The notes under the pieces were generated by a model. The model had not been told where the DNA came from and searched no databases. It saw only the letters and a program-made list of their open reading frames with translations. A program made the translations under genes and the position numbers. Positions 1-8,734 of a DNA stretch of 64,000 nt are shown piece by piece. Every line of letters begins with the position of its first letter. Positions within the stretch are counted from its first letter, which is position 1. Source of the stretch: Thauera humireducens (GTDB lineage Bacteria; Pseudomonadota; Gammaproteobacteria; Burkholderiales; Rhodocyclaceae); assembly GCF_001051995.2 (NCBI RefSeq), contig NZ_CP014646.1, positions 1,302,001-1,366,000 of the forward strand, given 5' to 3'.

Positions 1-1755
1 ATCCTCACGACCGAGATGGGCGTGCCGCGCCACTTCTACATCGTGCAGCGCGGCAAGGTGCAGGCCCGCCAGACGGGGCCGACGGCCGTCACCGAATACG
101 CCAGCTTGACCCTGGGGCCGGGCGAGTGTTTTCCGATCGGTGCCATCTCGGCGCAGCGCCCGTCGACCAACGCCTACGTGGCGGTCGAGGACAGCTTCTG
201 CTTCCAGATCACCGACGAGGACTTCCTGCAGCTGATGCAGATGAGCCCGGTGTTCCACCTGTTCTGCACGCAGTACATCGCGAGCCTGCTCAACCAGTCG
301 CGCCAGCAACTCCAGACCACCTTCTCGCAGCGGGCCGCCGAGCAGCAGACGATGACCACCCCGCTCGGCCAGCTCGTCAAGCGCGAACCGGTGTGCGTGG
401 GCCCGTACACGCCAACGCGTGCGGCGCTGGAGCAGATGAATGCCCAGCACATCGGCTGCCTGGTCATCGTTGACGACGAGAATCACCCGGTTGGCGTGCT
501 GACGCAGAGCGACCTGCTGCCACGCGTCATCCTTGCCGGCTTCGACCTCGAGCGCCCGATCGGCGAGCTGATGACCGCCAACCCGCACCAGCTGGCCGCC
601 ACCGCGTCCGCCTACGATGCCGCGCTGGAGATGGCGACGCATGGCGTGCGCCACCTGCTGGTGGTCGACGCCGAGGGGCGGATCAAGGGCGTCGTGTCCG
701 AACGCGACCTCTTCTCGCTCCAGCGCATCAGCCTGCGGCAGATCCGCGCGGGCATCGAGAACGCGCCCGACGTCGGCGCACTCCAGCGGGCGAGCAAGGA
801 CATCCGCCAGCTCGCCCTCAACCTCATCGCGCAAGGCATCGGCGCGGAGCAGCTCACCCAGTTCATCTCGGCCCTCAACGACGCCCTCACCCGGCGCGTC
901 ATCCAGCTCGCCCTCGAGCGTCACGACCTCGTCGGGATCGACTTCGGCTGGATGGCCTTCGGCTCGGAGGGACGCCACGAGCAGACCCTGTCCACAGACC
1001 AGGACAACGGCATCATCTGGCGCTGTCCCGAGATTGAGGCGGTCGGTCCGATCCGGCAGCGCCTCATCGCGTTTGCCAGGGAAGTGAACACCGGCCTCGC
1101 CGAATGCGGCTTCCCGCTTTGCAAGGGCAACATCATGGCCAGCAACCCCGAGCTGTGCCTGACCCTGGACGAATGGAAGTCGCGCTTTGGCTCATGGATC
1201 CGCGAGCCGGTGCCCGAGGCGCTCCTCAACGCCTCGATCTTCTTCGATTTCCGCGTTCTGTATGGCAACGAACGCCTCGGCGACCAGCTGCGCACCTGGC
1301 TCAACAAGATCGTCAGGGGCAACTCCGCCTTCCTGCGCATGATGGCGGGCAATGCCCTGCAGGTGGCACCGCCCTTGGGGCGCCTGCGCGATTTCGTCGT
1401 CGAGGACGACGGCACGATCGACCTGAAGAAATCGGGCGCGCGGCTGTTCGTCGATGTCGCCCGCATCCTCGCGCTGCGCACGGGCGTCGACTCCAGCAGC
1501 ACGGCGCAGCGACTGCGCCAGGCCAGCGTGAAGATGGGCGTGAGCGCCGACGAAGTCGCAGCGATCATCGACGGCTTCCACTTCGTGCAGCTGTTGCGCC
1601 TGCGTGCCCAGCATCTCGAGAGCGAAAACGACGGTCAGGCCGACAACCGCGTCGATCCGGATTCGCTCAACGAACTCGACCGCCGCATCCTGAAGGAGTC
1701 CTTCCGCCAGGCGCGCAAGCTCCAGTTGCGCCTCAAGCTGGACTACCAGCTATGA
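1..1755 (+). CDS. DUF294 nucleotidyltransferase-like protein with cyclic-nucleotide-binding and CBS domains (5' partial)
   Basis: The reading frame is open to the left edge, so the true start lies outside the window. The visible order is a cyclic-nucleotide-binding-type beta barrel over about the first 115 residues, a tandem CBS pair (about 130-250; TRAALEQMNAQHIGCLVIVD opens the first), a DUF294 nucleotidyltransferase-like core with the motif GSEGRHEQTLSTDQDN near residue 321, and the DUF294 C-terminal helical domain. The GS...D-x-D pattern is that of the nucleotidyltransferase fold; the substrate of this family is not established. The stop overlaps the start of the next gene (ATGA), so the two are probably translated together. 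In related bacteria this pair often follows an acetate/cation symporter gene (actP), which would lie upstream of this window. A paralogue without the cNMP domain is at 41981-43423. Confidence 0.9.
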   Translation: MLTTEMGVPRHFYIVQRGKVQARQTGPTAVTEYASLTLGPGECFPIGAISAQRPSTNAYVAVEDSFCFQITDEDFLQLMQMSPVFHLFCTQYIASLLNQSRQQLQTTFSQRAAEQQTMTTPLGQLVKREPVCVGPYTPTRAALEQMNAQHIGCLVIVDDENHPVGVLTQSDLLPRVILAGFDLERPIGELMTANPHQLAATASAYDAALEMATHGVRHLLVVDAEGRIKGVVSERDLFSLQRISLRQIRAGIENAPDVGALQRASKDIRQLALNLIAQGIGAEQLTQFISALNDALTRRVIQLALERHDLVGIDFGWMAFGSEGRHEQTLSTDQDNGIIWRCPEIEAVGPIRQRLIAFAREVNTGLAECGFPLCKGNIMASNPELCLTLDEWKSRFGSWIREPVPEALLNASIFFDFRVLYGNERLGDQLRTWLNKIVRGNSAFLRMMAGNALQVAPPLGRLRDFVVEDDGTIDLKKSGARLFVDVARILALRTGVDSSSTAQRLRQASVKMGVSADEVAAIIDGFHFVQLLRLRAQHLESENDGQADNRVDPDSLNELDRRILKESFRQARKLQLRLKLDYQL

Positions 1756-2399
1756 ACAACTGGCTCTCCCGCCTCCTCGCATCGAGCACGGGCAGCGAGC
1801 CCCTTTCCGAACAGGCGCGGCAGACGCTCGCGCGATGGGCCGCCCTGCCCGAACCCGACCTCGCCCGCGCCCATTTTGAAACCCGCTACGTCGTCGTCAA
1901 CACCGAATCCTCGGGGCTCGATCTCGACAAGGACCGTGTGCTCGCGGTCTCGGCAGTCGGTATCGATGGCGGCATCCTCGCACCGCAGGACAGCTACTAC
2001 GCGGTACTCGGCGAGCACCCTGCGGAAGCACTGACCGGCCTGCTGCAAGCCGTCGGCAAGGCGCCGCTGATCGTCTTCAACAGCGCCTTCAACCGCACGA
2101 TGCTCGAGCGCGCGCTGGAGGAGCACCTCGGCCTCGCCGCCGACTGGCTGTGGATCGACCTCTATTTCGCTCTGCCCGCCCTGTTCCCCGAACGCTTCGA
2201 ACGTCCCACACGGCTCGCAGACTGCATGAGCAGTTTCGGCATCGAGACCTTCCAGCGCCATCACGCCCTGGGTGACGGCTGGGCGATTGCCCAGCTGTTT
2301 CTGGCGGTGCAAGCCCGCGCACTGGCGCAGTCCGCGCTCAGCCCACGCGGACTCGCCGATCTCGAACGCAGCTATCGCCAGTACCGGCGGAAGGTCTGA
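1752..2399 (+). CDS. DnaQ-like 3'-5' exonuclease fold protein with altered catalytic residues
   Basis: A 215-residue protein whose ATG overlaps the previous stop by four bases (ATGA). It has the RNase H-like DEDDh exonuclease outline: Exo I at VVVNTESSGLD (residues 47-57), Exo II at FNSAFNRTMLE (109-119) and Exo III at HHALGD (170-175). The usual aspartate of Exo I (D-x-E) is Asn50 and the aspartate of Exo II is Asn114; Glu52, His170 and Asp175 remain. Two of the four metal-binding carboxylates are therefore missing, so the protein may bind nucleic acid or nucleotide without cutting, or be a pseudoenzyme. Coupling to the DUF294 gene suggests a joint signalling role rather than DNA proofreading. 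The fold assignment is firm; activity is doubtful. Confidence 0.82.
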   Translation: MNNWLSRLLASSTGSEPLSEQARQTLARWAALPEPDLARAHFETRYVVVNTESSGLDLDKDRVLAVSAVGIDGGILAPQDSYYAVLGEHPAEALTGLLQAVGKAPLIVFNSAFNRTMLERALEEHLGLAADWLWIDLYFALPALFPERFERPTRLADCMSSFGIETFQRHHALGDGWAIAQLFLAVQARALAQSALSPRGLADLERSYRQYRRKV

Positions 2400-2485
2400 A
2401 ACCGGATGCAGAAGCGCGTGATTCAGTTCTCGGGCAGGTGAACGAACCGTTTACAAGCCCCGCGAGCGTGCGTATATTCCGCGCA

Positions 2486-3031
2486 ATGCAAATTTCCCGC
2501 CTCCTCCTCGCGCTGACGTTCGCCCTGTCCCTGGGGCAATCCGCCCACGCAGACGAGCCGGCCCAGGCGACATTTGCAGCGGCCGAGGCCTCCATGCTCT
2601 CCGAGTACGGTTCGGCAGCCGAGCAACTCGTCGATCAGGCACTGGAGTATCTGGGTGTGCGTTACCGCTTCGGCGGCACCTCGCCCGACACCGGACTGGA
2701 TTGCAGCGGCCTAGTGCTGAATGTGTTCCGCAACGCCATCGGCCTCGATCTGCCTCGCACCGCCTCCGAGATGGCCAAGCTGGGGGACAAGATCGGTCGT
2801 CAGGAACTCAAGCCCGGCGACCTCGTGTTCTTCAACACCATGCGCCGCACCTTCTCGCATGTCGGCATCTACCTCGGCGACGGCAAGTTCGTTCACGCGC
2901 CTTCGCGTGGCGGCAAGGTCCGTATCGAGACGATCTCGGACGGTTACTGGTCGAAGCGCTTCAATGGCGCGCGCCGTCTGGTAGACGGGGCGACCGAAGC
3001 CTCACAGTCGCCGCTGACCGCGCTGCGCTGA
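2486..3031 (+). CDS. NlpC/P60 family cell-wall hydrolase (C40 peptidase)
   Basis: A 181-residue exported protein. The chosen ATG starts a clear Sec signal peptide (MQISRLLLALTFALSLGQSAHA); an in-frame start at 2438 would put 16 polar residues before it and is less likely. The mature part carries the C40 cysteine peptidase motifs: catalytic Cys in LDCSGLV, catalytic His in FSHVGIYLGDG, and a third polar residue in FVHAPSRGG. The length fits a minimal secreted NlpC/P60 domain of the Spr/YdhO type without extra binding repeats. It would cut peptide stems of peptidoglycan in the periplasm. It stands alone, 86 bp downstream of the DnaQ-like gene, on the same strand. Confidence 0.9.
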   Translation: MQISRLLLALTFALSLGQSAHADEPAQATFAAAEASMLSEYGSAAEQLVDQALEYLGVRYRFGGTSPDTGLDCSGLVLNVFRNAIGLDLPRTASEMAKLGDKIGRQELKPGDLVFFNTMRRTFSHVGIYLGDGKFVHAPSRGGKVRIETISDGYWSKRFNGARRLVDGATEASQSPLTALR

Positions 3032-3117
3032 ATCGCCCGCAGCCTTCAGCTTTTCTCCTCAGCGCCGCTTCACCGCCCAGCGGGATCTCCGCGCCGTGCG
3101 CGCAGGCATCCCTGGCG

Positions 3118-3447
3118 TTACTTGCGGCACTTCGCCGCATCCGGGCAGCTCCTGCACTTGTCACCAATGCGCTGCCCCAAAGCCTTCTGCAGCGCACACG
3201 TCGAGCGCCGGCAACACACGAACATCACGCCTTCACGGTTTGCCGCTTCCCGAAAACGCTGCATGACGTTGTGGCCGAGGAAATCCGTGAACAGGATGAC
3301 CATACCGATTCCCGCCGGTAGCGCGCTGCTGCGGCGCTGATGGCTGGTGTCGCGCCCACTTACATGGGCAGCGATGCGGATGCCGAAGTCGTCCAGGATG
3401 TCGGGAATGTTGCCCAGGCGGTCCGCGCCAACGAGAAGTGCATCCAT
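3118..3447 (-). CDS. DUF2325 domain-containing protein
   Basis: A 109-residue cytosolic protein preceded by a strong ribosome binding site (AAAGGAG, 6 bases before the ATG). The start MDALLVGADRLGNIPDIL and the conserved glycine-rich, Rossmann-like layout with the segment DFLGHNVM match DUF2325. The C-terminus is cysteine-rich: CC at about 78-79, a further Cys, then CRSCPDAAKC at the end, which could bind a metal or cluster. A Fur-type palindrome sits 15 bases upstream of the start, between this gene and the divergent fbpA, so iron control is likely. The function of DUF2325 is not known; the link to iron is inference from the promoter. Confidence 0.8.
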   Translation of the reverse strand: MDALLVGADRLGNIPDILDDFGIRIAAHVSGRDTSHQRRSSALPAGIGMVILFTDFLGHNVMQRFREAANREGVMFVCCRRSTCALQKALGQRIGDKCRSCPDAAKCRK

Positions 3448-3461
3448 GTTCGCTCCTTTTG

Positions 3462-3478
3462 TTGAGAATTATTCTCAA
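3462..3478. promoter_or_regulatory. Fur-box-like palindrome
   Basis: TTGAGAATTATTCTCAA is a perfect inverted repeat with 8-base arms around a single T. Its inner 15 bases fit the 7-1-7 Fur pattern TGATAAT-N-ATTATCA with two symmetric mismatches. It lies 15 bases upstream of the DUF2325 start and 93 bases upstream of fbpA, in an AT-rich 123-bp divergent region, so it can serve both genes. Confidence 0.78.
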
Positions 3479-3570
3479 TATTAATACATGGAATGCGAAC
3501 AGTTTGCAACTGCAAACTCTTCTCGTTATTATTCTAACTCCCTGACACTCTCGAAGGCCGCTGCAACATC

Positions 3571-4593
3571 ATGATGAAGAAAGCCGCTCTCGCCGCCCTG
3601 CTCTCCGCCCTCGGCGCCACCACTCTCTCGGTCCACGCCGCCGACACCGAACTGAATGTTTACTCCGCCCGCCATTACCAGACGGACGAAGCGCTGTACG
3701 GCAACTTCACCAAGCAGACCGGCATCAAGGTCAACCGGATCGAAGCCAAGGAAGACGAACTGCTCGAGCGCATCCGCAACGAGGGCGCGAACAGTCCGGC
3801 GGATCTTTTCGTTACGGTGGATGTGTCGCGTCTGGCCCATGCAGACGAGATGGGCATCTTCGCGCCGGTGAAGTCCGAGGTGCTGGAGCAGCGCATCCCC
3901 GACAACCTGCGCACCGAGCGCTGGTTCTCGTTCTCCAAGCGCGCCCGGATCATCGTCTACAACCCCGAACTGGTGCAGGGCGAACAGGTGCAGACCTACG
4001 AGCAACTGGCCGATCCGGCCCTGAAGGGCAAGGTGTGCACGCGTTCGGGCAGCCACCCCTACAACCTGTCGCTGGGCGCCGCGATGATCAAGCACAACGG
4101 CGCGGACAACACCGTCAAGTGGGCGAGCGGCCTCGTCGAAAACTTCGCGCGCGCACCCAAGGGTGGCGACACCGACCAGATCAAGGCCGTCGCCGCCGGC
4201 GAGTGCGGCGTGGCGATTGCCAACAGCTACTACCTCGCCCGCCTGATGAATTCGACCAGGGCCGAAGACCAGGCCGTCGTCGCCAAGATCAAGGCCGTGT
4301 GGCCCAACCAGCAGACCTGGGGCACGCACATCAACGTCTCGGGCGCAGGCATGCTGAAGCACGCGCCGAACAAGGGCGCAGCGGTCAAGTTCCTGGAATA
4401 CCTGGCGTCGGACGAGGCGCAGGCCTATTTCGCGAATGGCAACAACGAGTGGCCGGTGGTCGCCTCGGTGAAGGTGGACAATCCCGCACTCGACAAGCTC
4501 GGCGAGTTCAAGGCCGATGCCATGCCGATCGGCGACATCGGCAAGACCGTCGGCCAGGCCCAGCGGATCTACGACCGCGCCGGCTACCGCTGA
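3571..4593 (+). CDS. fbpA: Ferric iron ABC transporter, periplasmic binding protein
   Basis: A 340-residue class of FbpA/FutA/AfuA-type ferric-binding protein. It has a Sec signal peptide (residues about 1-23, ending VHAAD), the opening LNVYSARHYQTDEALY typical of the family, and paired tyrosines in IANSYYLARLM (about 212-222) that in this family coordinate Fe3+. Two ATGs in a row (3571 and 3574) are equally possible starts. It would deliver Fe3+ to the FbpB permease encoded at 6940-8607 and the FbpC ATPase at 8735-9814. A Fur-type palindrome lies 93 bases upstream. The binding protein is separated from the rest of its transporter by a diguanylate cyclase gene on the other strand. Confidence 0.93.
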   Translation: MMKKAALAALLSALGATTLSVHAADTELNVYSARHYQTDEALYGNFTKQTGIKVNRIEAKEDELLERIRNEGANSPADLFVTVDVSRLAHADEMGIFAPVKSEVLEQRIPDNLRTERWFSFSKRARIIVYNPELVQGEQVQTYEQLADPALKGKVCTRSGSHPYNLSLGAAMIKHNGADNTVKWASGLVENFARAPKGGDTDQIKAVAAGECGVAIANSYYLARLMNSTRAEDQAVVAKIKAVWPNQQTWGTHINVSGAGMLKHAPNKGAAVKFLEYLASDEAQAYFANGNNEWPVVASVKVDNPALDKLGEFKADAMPIGDIGKTVGQAQRIYDRAGYR

Positions 4594-4625
4594 TAATCAG
4601 TCGTGCGGGCGCGCAGCGCCCGGCA

Positions 4626-6776
4626 TCAGGCGGGTTCCGTGCTTTCGAGCGCGGAACCCGCTTCTTCTTTGGGCGCCGACAACACGGTGCGGTTGCGTCC
4701 GCCGCCCTTGGCCTCATACAGCGCCTCATCCGCGCGGGAGAAGACCGCATCGAAGCCGGCATCCCCGGCCTCCAGCATCGCCACGCCGATGCTGACCGAG
4801 AAGGGCAGCGGCACGCCATCGACGATCGCCGGCGTACTCGCGATCAGTTCCCGCACGCGTTCCGCGGCACGCACGGCCCCCGCCGCATCGTCGATGCAGG
4901 GCAGCAGCACCGCGAACTCCTCCCCCCCCAGGCGGGCGAACACGTCCGCCTCGCGCAGATGGCGACTCACGATCCCCGCGAAGTGCCTCAGGACCTCGTC
5001 ACCGGCGGCATGGCCGCGCGTGTCGTTGATGCGCTTGAAGTGGTCGAGATCGAGCAGCATCAGCCCCGCCTGCACGCCGTGGCGTCGTACCCGGCCCAGT
5101 TCGCCATTGACCACCTCGGTGAAGTGACGCCGGTTCCACAGGCCGGTGAGCGGATCGCTGGTGGCAAGGTGCAGCAGGCTCGCCTCCATGGACTTGCGCT
5201 CGGAGATGTCCTGATGCACGCCCACGGCGCGCAACGGCTTGCCGTCGTCATCACGCTCAAGCACGCGCCCTGCATCCATTACCCACACCCAGTGTCCACC
5301 GGCGTGTCGCAGGCGGTACTCGGCAGTGTAGGAGTCGGTCTCGCCGCGCAGGTGCGGCTCGAGTGCCCCCTGGATATCGCCCCAGTCGTCGGGATGAACC
5401 AGCGCTTCCCAGGTCGCGACGTCCGGCGGCAGATCCTCGACGCGCCGCCCGAGCATGCTCGCCCACAGCGGACTGAACAGCATCCGCCCTGACGGAATGT
5501 CCCAGTCCCAGACGCCGAGCGACGCGCCCTGCAGGGCCATCAGCAGCCGCTTCTCGCGCTCGGCGATCTGGTCGCGAATGCGTCGCCGCTCCGTAAAGTC
5601 GCGACTCACGTCGATCTCGCCGAGGAGATTGCCGTCGGAGCCACGGAACGGAATGCGAAGGGTGTCGAGCAGGCGCATCGTACCGTCCGCCCCCTCGACC
5701 CATTCCTCATGTCGCTCCAGCCGTGTCACGACCACGTCGGCCTGCGCATCGCTCGCAATCTGCATGCCGGCGCCGAACAGTTCGGCATCGGTCCGCCCCA
5801 CCAGGCTTTGCTCGGACAGGTTGTAGCACGCGCTGAAAGCCCTGTTGCAGCCCAGATAAGCGCCGTTCACATCCTTAAAAGAGATCAGGTCGGGCACCGA
5901 ATCGATCATCGTCCGCAGCAGCGCGCGCTCGCGCTCGAGGGCTGCATTGGGCTCCTGGACGCCCGCCGCGAACACCGCCTTGTAGAACATGATCGACGCC
6001 ACGACCTTGTACGCATGACCCAGGAAGTTGTGGACGTCGTTCACCGACACATAGACCGTGAAGAACAAGCCCGTTAGTCCCAGTACCCAGGCGGCGGCGG
6101 CCAGCCACACCATCGCCGCCCGCCCCTGCCGGACTGCAGTCCGCAACAGAAGCACAGCGGCAAGCGCGTGCAGACCGGCGATGCCGTATTCCACGGCCAC
6201 TTTGAAAGCGGTCACGCCCTCGCCCGGCACGAAGGTGCTCGGCAGCCGGTCAGCATGGAACAGTCCAATCCAGGCCACGCCTGCGCTGGTTGCCAGCGCA
6301 GCGACGACGGCGCCGACAGCCGTTACGGCACGCCACGGCCTGGGCGGCACGAAGACGAGCCCGAGCAGGCACAGCGCGGTCAACAGGCGGGCGGCGAGCC
6401 AGAAGTTGATCGCCTTCTCGGGACTGCTGGGCGTCACCAGCGACGGCATGCCCTCATACGACAGCAGGTGCAGCAGGTCGATCACCGCAACGGCAAGTGC
6501 AAACACCCCCAACCACAGGAATGCACCACCGGAGGCCGACCGCCTGAGGTTCCAGCCCAGCGCGAACACCATCGCCGACACGGCGATCGAGAAGAACTCC
6601 AGCGCGTTGTGCAGCGCAAGGTAATGCTCGGCCGAGGAAAACATTCTCCAGCCGGGCAGCAGAATGGCCACCACGCACAAGGCCGTCAGCAATGCGGCCC
6701 ACCGCAGCGGCGTCGAGGCGAATGACTCGCGGATCGAGCGCGGCGCGGATTGGAAGGAGTGCGTTTGAGACGTCAA
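4626..6776 (-). CDS. Membrane diguanylate cyclase, MASE3-PAS-PAS-GGDEF
   Basis: A 716-residue protein. The first about 270 residues are a MASE3-type membrane sensor with several hydrophobic helices and the signature ALHNALEFFSIAVSAMVFA, then LHLLSYEGMPSL. Two PAS domains follow (about 285-410 and 415-540), then a GGDEF domain ending in the active-site motif GGEEF. The sequence READ-VFARL-GGEEF places an RxxD inhibitory I-site five residues before the active site, so product inhibition by c-di-GMP is likely. The start used is TTG at 6776 without a clear ribosome binding site; no in-frame ATG exists before the first membrane helix. It lies between fbpA and fbpB on the minus strand; the signal it senses cannot be read from sequence. 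Confidence 0.88.
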   Translation of the reverse strand: MTSQTHSFQSAPRSIRESFASTPLRWAALLTALCVVAILLPGWRMFSSAEHYLALHNALEFFSIAVSAMVFALGWNLRRSASGGAFLWLGVFALAVAVIDLLHLLSYEGMPSLVTPSSPEKAINFWLAARLLTALCLLGLVFVPPRPWRAVTAVGAVVAALATSAGVAWIGLFHADRLPSTFVPGEGVTAFKVAVEYGIAGLHALAAVLLLRTAVRQGRAAMVWLAAAAWVLGLTGLFFTVYVSVNDVHNFLGHAYKVVASIMFYKAVFAAGVQEPNAALERERALLRTMIDSVPDLISFKDVNGAYLGCNRAFSACYNLSEQSLVGRTDAELFGAGMQIASDAQADVVVTRLERHEEWVEGADGTMRLLDTLRIPFRGSDGNLLGEIDVSRDFTERRRIRDQIAEREKRLLMALQGASLGVWDWDIPSGRMLFSPLWASMLGRRVEDLPPDVATWEALVHPDDWGDIQGALEPHLRGETDSYTAEYRLRHAGGHWVWVMDAGRVLERDDDGKPLRAVGVHQDISERKSMEASLLHLATSDPLTGLWNRRHFTEVVNGELGRVRRHGVQAGLMLLDLDHFKRINDTRGHAAGDEVLRHFAGIVSRHLREADVFARLGGEEFAVLLPCIDDAAGAVRAAERVRELIASTPAIVDGVPLPFSVSIGVAMLEAGDAGFDAVFSRADEALYEAKGGGRNRTVLSAPKEEAGSALESTEPA
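4630..4670 (+). terminator. Rho-independent terminator after fbpA
   Basis: GCGGGTTCCGTGC (4630-4642), a 6-base loop, then GCGCGGAACCCGC (4649-4661) form a 13-bp stem with one G-T pair, followed by TTCTTCTTT. The hairpin overlaps the last codons of the convergent cyclase gene. Confidence 0.75.
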
Positions 6777-6909
6777 GGAGGCGATCCCGGGCAGTGGCGT
6801 GGTTGGACGTTCTTGAAAAACCCGAATCGCCGCAAGGATATGGCCTGTGCTCAGGATAATCCAGTGCCAACGGGCGCGGAATCGCGCCTCGCGAGAACCG
6901 TGTCACGCC

Positions 6910-6928
6910 CCCCGCGCCGCACGCGGGG
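6910..6928 (-). terminator. Hairpin just beyond fbpB, weak terminator candidate
   Basis: CCCCGCG and CGCGGGG form a 7-bp GC stem with a 5-base loop 12 bases after the fbpB stop. No T-run follows on the minus strand, so it may only be a 3' stabilising hairpin. Confidence 0.35.
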
Positions 6929-6939
6929 ATTGATGCAAC

Positions 6940-8607
6940 TCAGTTGCTGCGTCTGCCGGATTTCAGGATCTGGCGCGAGATCAGGATCATCGGCAACAGG
7001 CCCACGGCAACGATCATCAGCGCGGCGGTCGACGCCTCGGTCAGGCGCTCGTCGGACGCCAGCGTATGCGCCTGCGTGGCCAGGGTGTCGAAGTTGAACG
7101 GCCGGATCACCAGCGTGGCCGGTAACTCCTTCATGACGTCGACAAACACCAGCAGCGCGGCCGACAGCAGGCTGCCCCGCAGGATCGGCACGTGCACGCT
7201 TCGCAGGGTCGCCCACTTGCCGAAGCCCAGACTGCGCGCCGCATCGTCCATGCTCGACGTGATCTTGCCAAGGCTGGCGTCCACCGCATGCAGCGCGACC
7301 GCGAGGAAGCGCGCCAGATACGCATACACCAGCGCAGCGATGCCGCCAGTGAGGACCAGCCCGGGATTGACGTCGAACAACGCCTGCCAGGTCTGCGCCA
7401 GCCAGGCATCGAGCCGGGTGACCGGGATCAGCACACCCACCGCGATCACCGAGCCCGGGACGGCATAGCCCAGCCCGACGACCCGGTTCAGTGCGCGCGG
7501 TACCGCGGAGCGCGCCAGGCGCGCCGCATAGGCCAGCACCAACGCCAGCGCCACGGCGAGCACCGCAGTCACTGCGGCGAGCACGAAACTGTTTCTCGCC
7601 AGTTGGAAGAAGCGAGGACCGAACTGCGCATCGCCCTCGGCAAATGCCATCTGCAGCAACAGCCCGGCCGGCAGCAGGAAGCCGAGCAGCAGCGGCATGA
7701 AGCACGCAAACGCGGCCAGCAGACCCATCATCGGCGACAGGCGCCTACGCGCCGGCGCCGCCTGCTGGCGCGAGGTGTTGTTGAAGCGCGCCCTTCCGCG
7801 CGTCGCATGCTCGAGACTGAGCACGATGACGACAAAGGCCAGCAGCGCCGCGGACAATTGTGCGGCCGCGATGCGGTCGCCAAGCGAGAACCACGCGCGA
7901 TAGATGCCGGTAGTGAAGGTCTGCACGCCGAAGTAGGACACCGTGCCGAAATCGGCCAGTGTCTCCATCAGCGCCAGCGCGGTACCGCCCACCACCGCCG
8001 GACGCGCCAGGGGCAGCGATACGCGGAAGAAGCAGCGCCATGGGCCGAGCCCCAGCGAGCGCCCTGCCTCCAGCATGCCACCCGCGCGCTCGAGGAAGGC
8101 CGCGCGCACCAGCATGTAGGTGTAGGGATAGAGGACGAACATGAACATCGCCACCGCGCCGCCCACCGTGCGCACGTCAGGGAACCAGTAATCGCCCGCG
8201 CGCCAGCCGAAGAACTCGCGCAAGCCCGTCTGCACCGGGCCGACGAACTGCAGAAAATCGGTGTAGACGTAGGCCATCACATAGGCCGGCATGGCCATCG
8301 GCAGCACCAGCGCCCACTCGAAGAAACGTCGGCCGGGAAAATCCAGCATCGTCGTCAGCCACGCCGTGGTGATGCCGATCGACGCCACCCCCAGCCCGAC
8401 GCCGATGCACAACACCACGGTATTGAAGACGAACTCGCCCAGCACCGTCTCGCTGAGGTGCGCCCAGGTCTCGCTGGTGCCGCCCGCGAAAACGTTCGAA
8501 AACACCGACAGCACCGGCGCGGCGATGAGGACTGCGATGAGGACTGCGATGACAGTCAGTGACGACCAGCGCAGGCCCGTTGCGGCCTGCCCTCCCTTGT
8601 GTTCCAT
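6940..8607 (-). CDS. fbpB: Ferric iron ABC transporter, permease
   Basis: A 555-residue inner-membrane protein with two fused permease halves, the usual FbpB/SfuB layout with about 12 membrane helices. Each half has an EAA-like loop: LEAGRSLGLGPWRCFFRVSL in the first half and MDDAARSLGFGKWATLRSVH in the second, which contact the ATPase. It would move Fe3+ delivered by FbpA across the inner membrane. It is transcribed away from fbpC with 127 bp between their starts, instead of lying in the usual fbpABC order. The start ATG is followed directly by MEHKGGQAATGLRW and the first helix. Confidence 0.92.
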   Translation of the reverse strand: MEHKGGQAATGLRWSSLTVIAVLIAVLIAAPVLSVFSNVFAGGTSETWAHLSETVLGEFVFNTVVLCIGVGLGVASIGITTAWLTTMLDFPGRRFFEWALVLPMAMPAYVMAYVYTDFLQFVGPVQTGLREFFGWRAGDYWFPDVRTVGGAVAMFMFVLYPYTYMLVRAAFLERAGGMLEAGRSLGLGPWRCFFRVSLPLARPAVVGGTALALMETLADFGTVSYFGVQTFTTGIYRAWFSLGDRIAAAQLSAALLAFVVIVLSLEHATRGRARFNNTSRQQAAPARRRLSPMMGLLAAFACFMPLLLGFLLPAGLLLQMAFAEGDAQFGPRFFQLARNSFVLAAVTAVLAVALALVLAYAARLARSAVPRALNRVVGLGYAVPGSVIAVGVLIPVTRLDAWLAQTWQALFDVNPGLVLTGGIAALVYAYLARFLAVALHAVDASLGKITSSMDDAARSLGFGKWATLRSVHVPILRGSLLSAALLVFVDVMKELPATLVIRPFNFDTLATQAHTLASDERLTEASTAALMIVAVGLLPMILISRQILKSGRRSN

Positions 8608-8734
8608 TCGGATTCCGTGTCCTTCGGGCCGGGCTTCTGATGGTCCGGCCGCCTGTTGAGCCGGGAATTATAATTGATCGCATTTGGAACGCCGCGGTGC
8701 AATAATTCGCGCAGTCCCCGGACAAGCCCTCACG

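Noticed and set aside
8608..8734. Possible Fur box between fbpB and fbpC
   Set aside because: The patch around 8663-8685 is AT-rich, but it does not fit the 7-1-7 or hexamer Fur pattern well enough to call.
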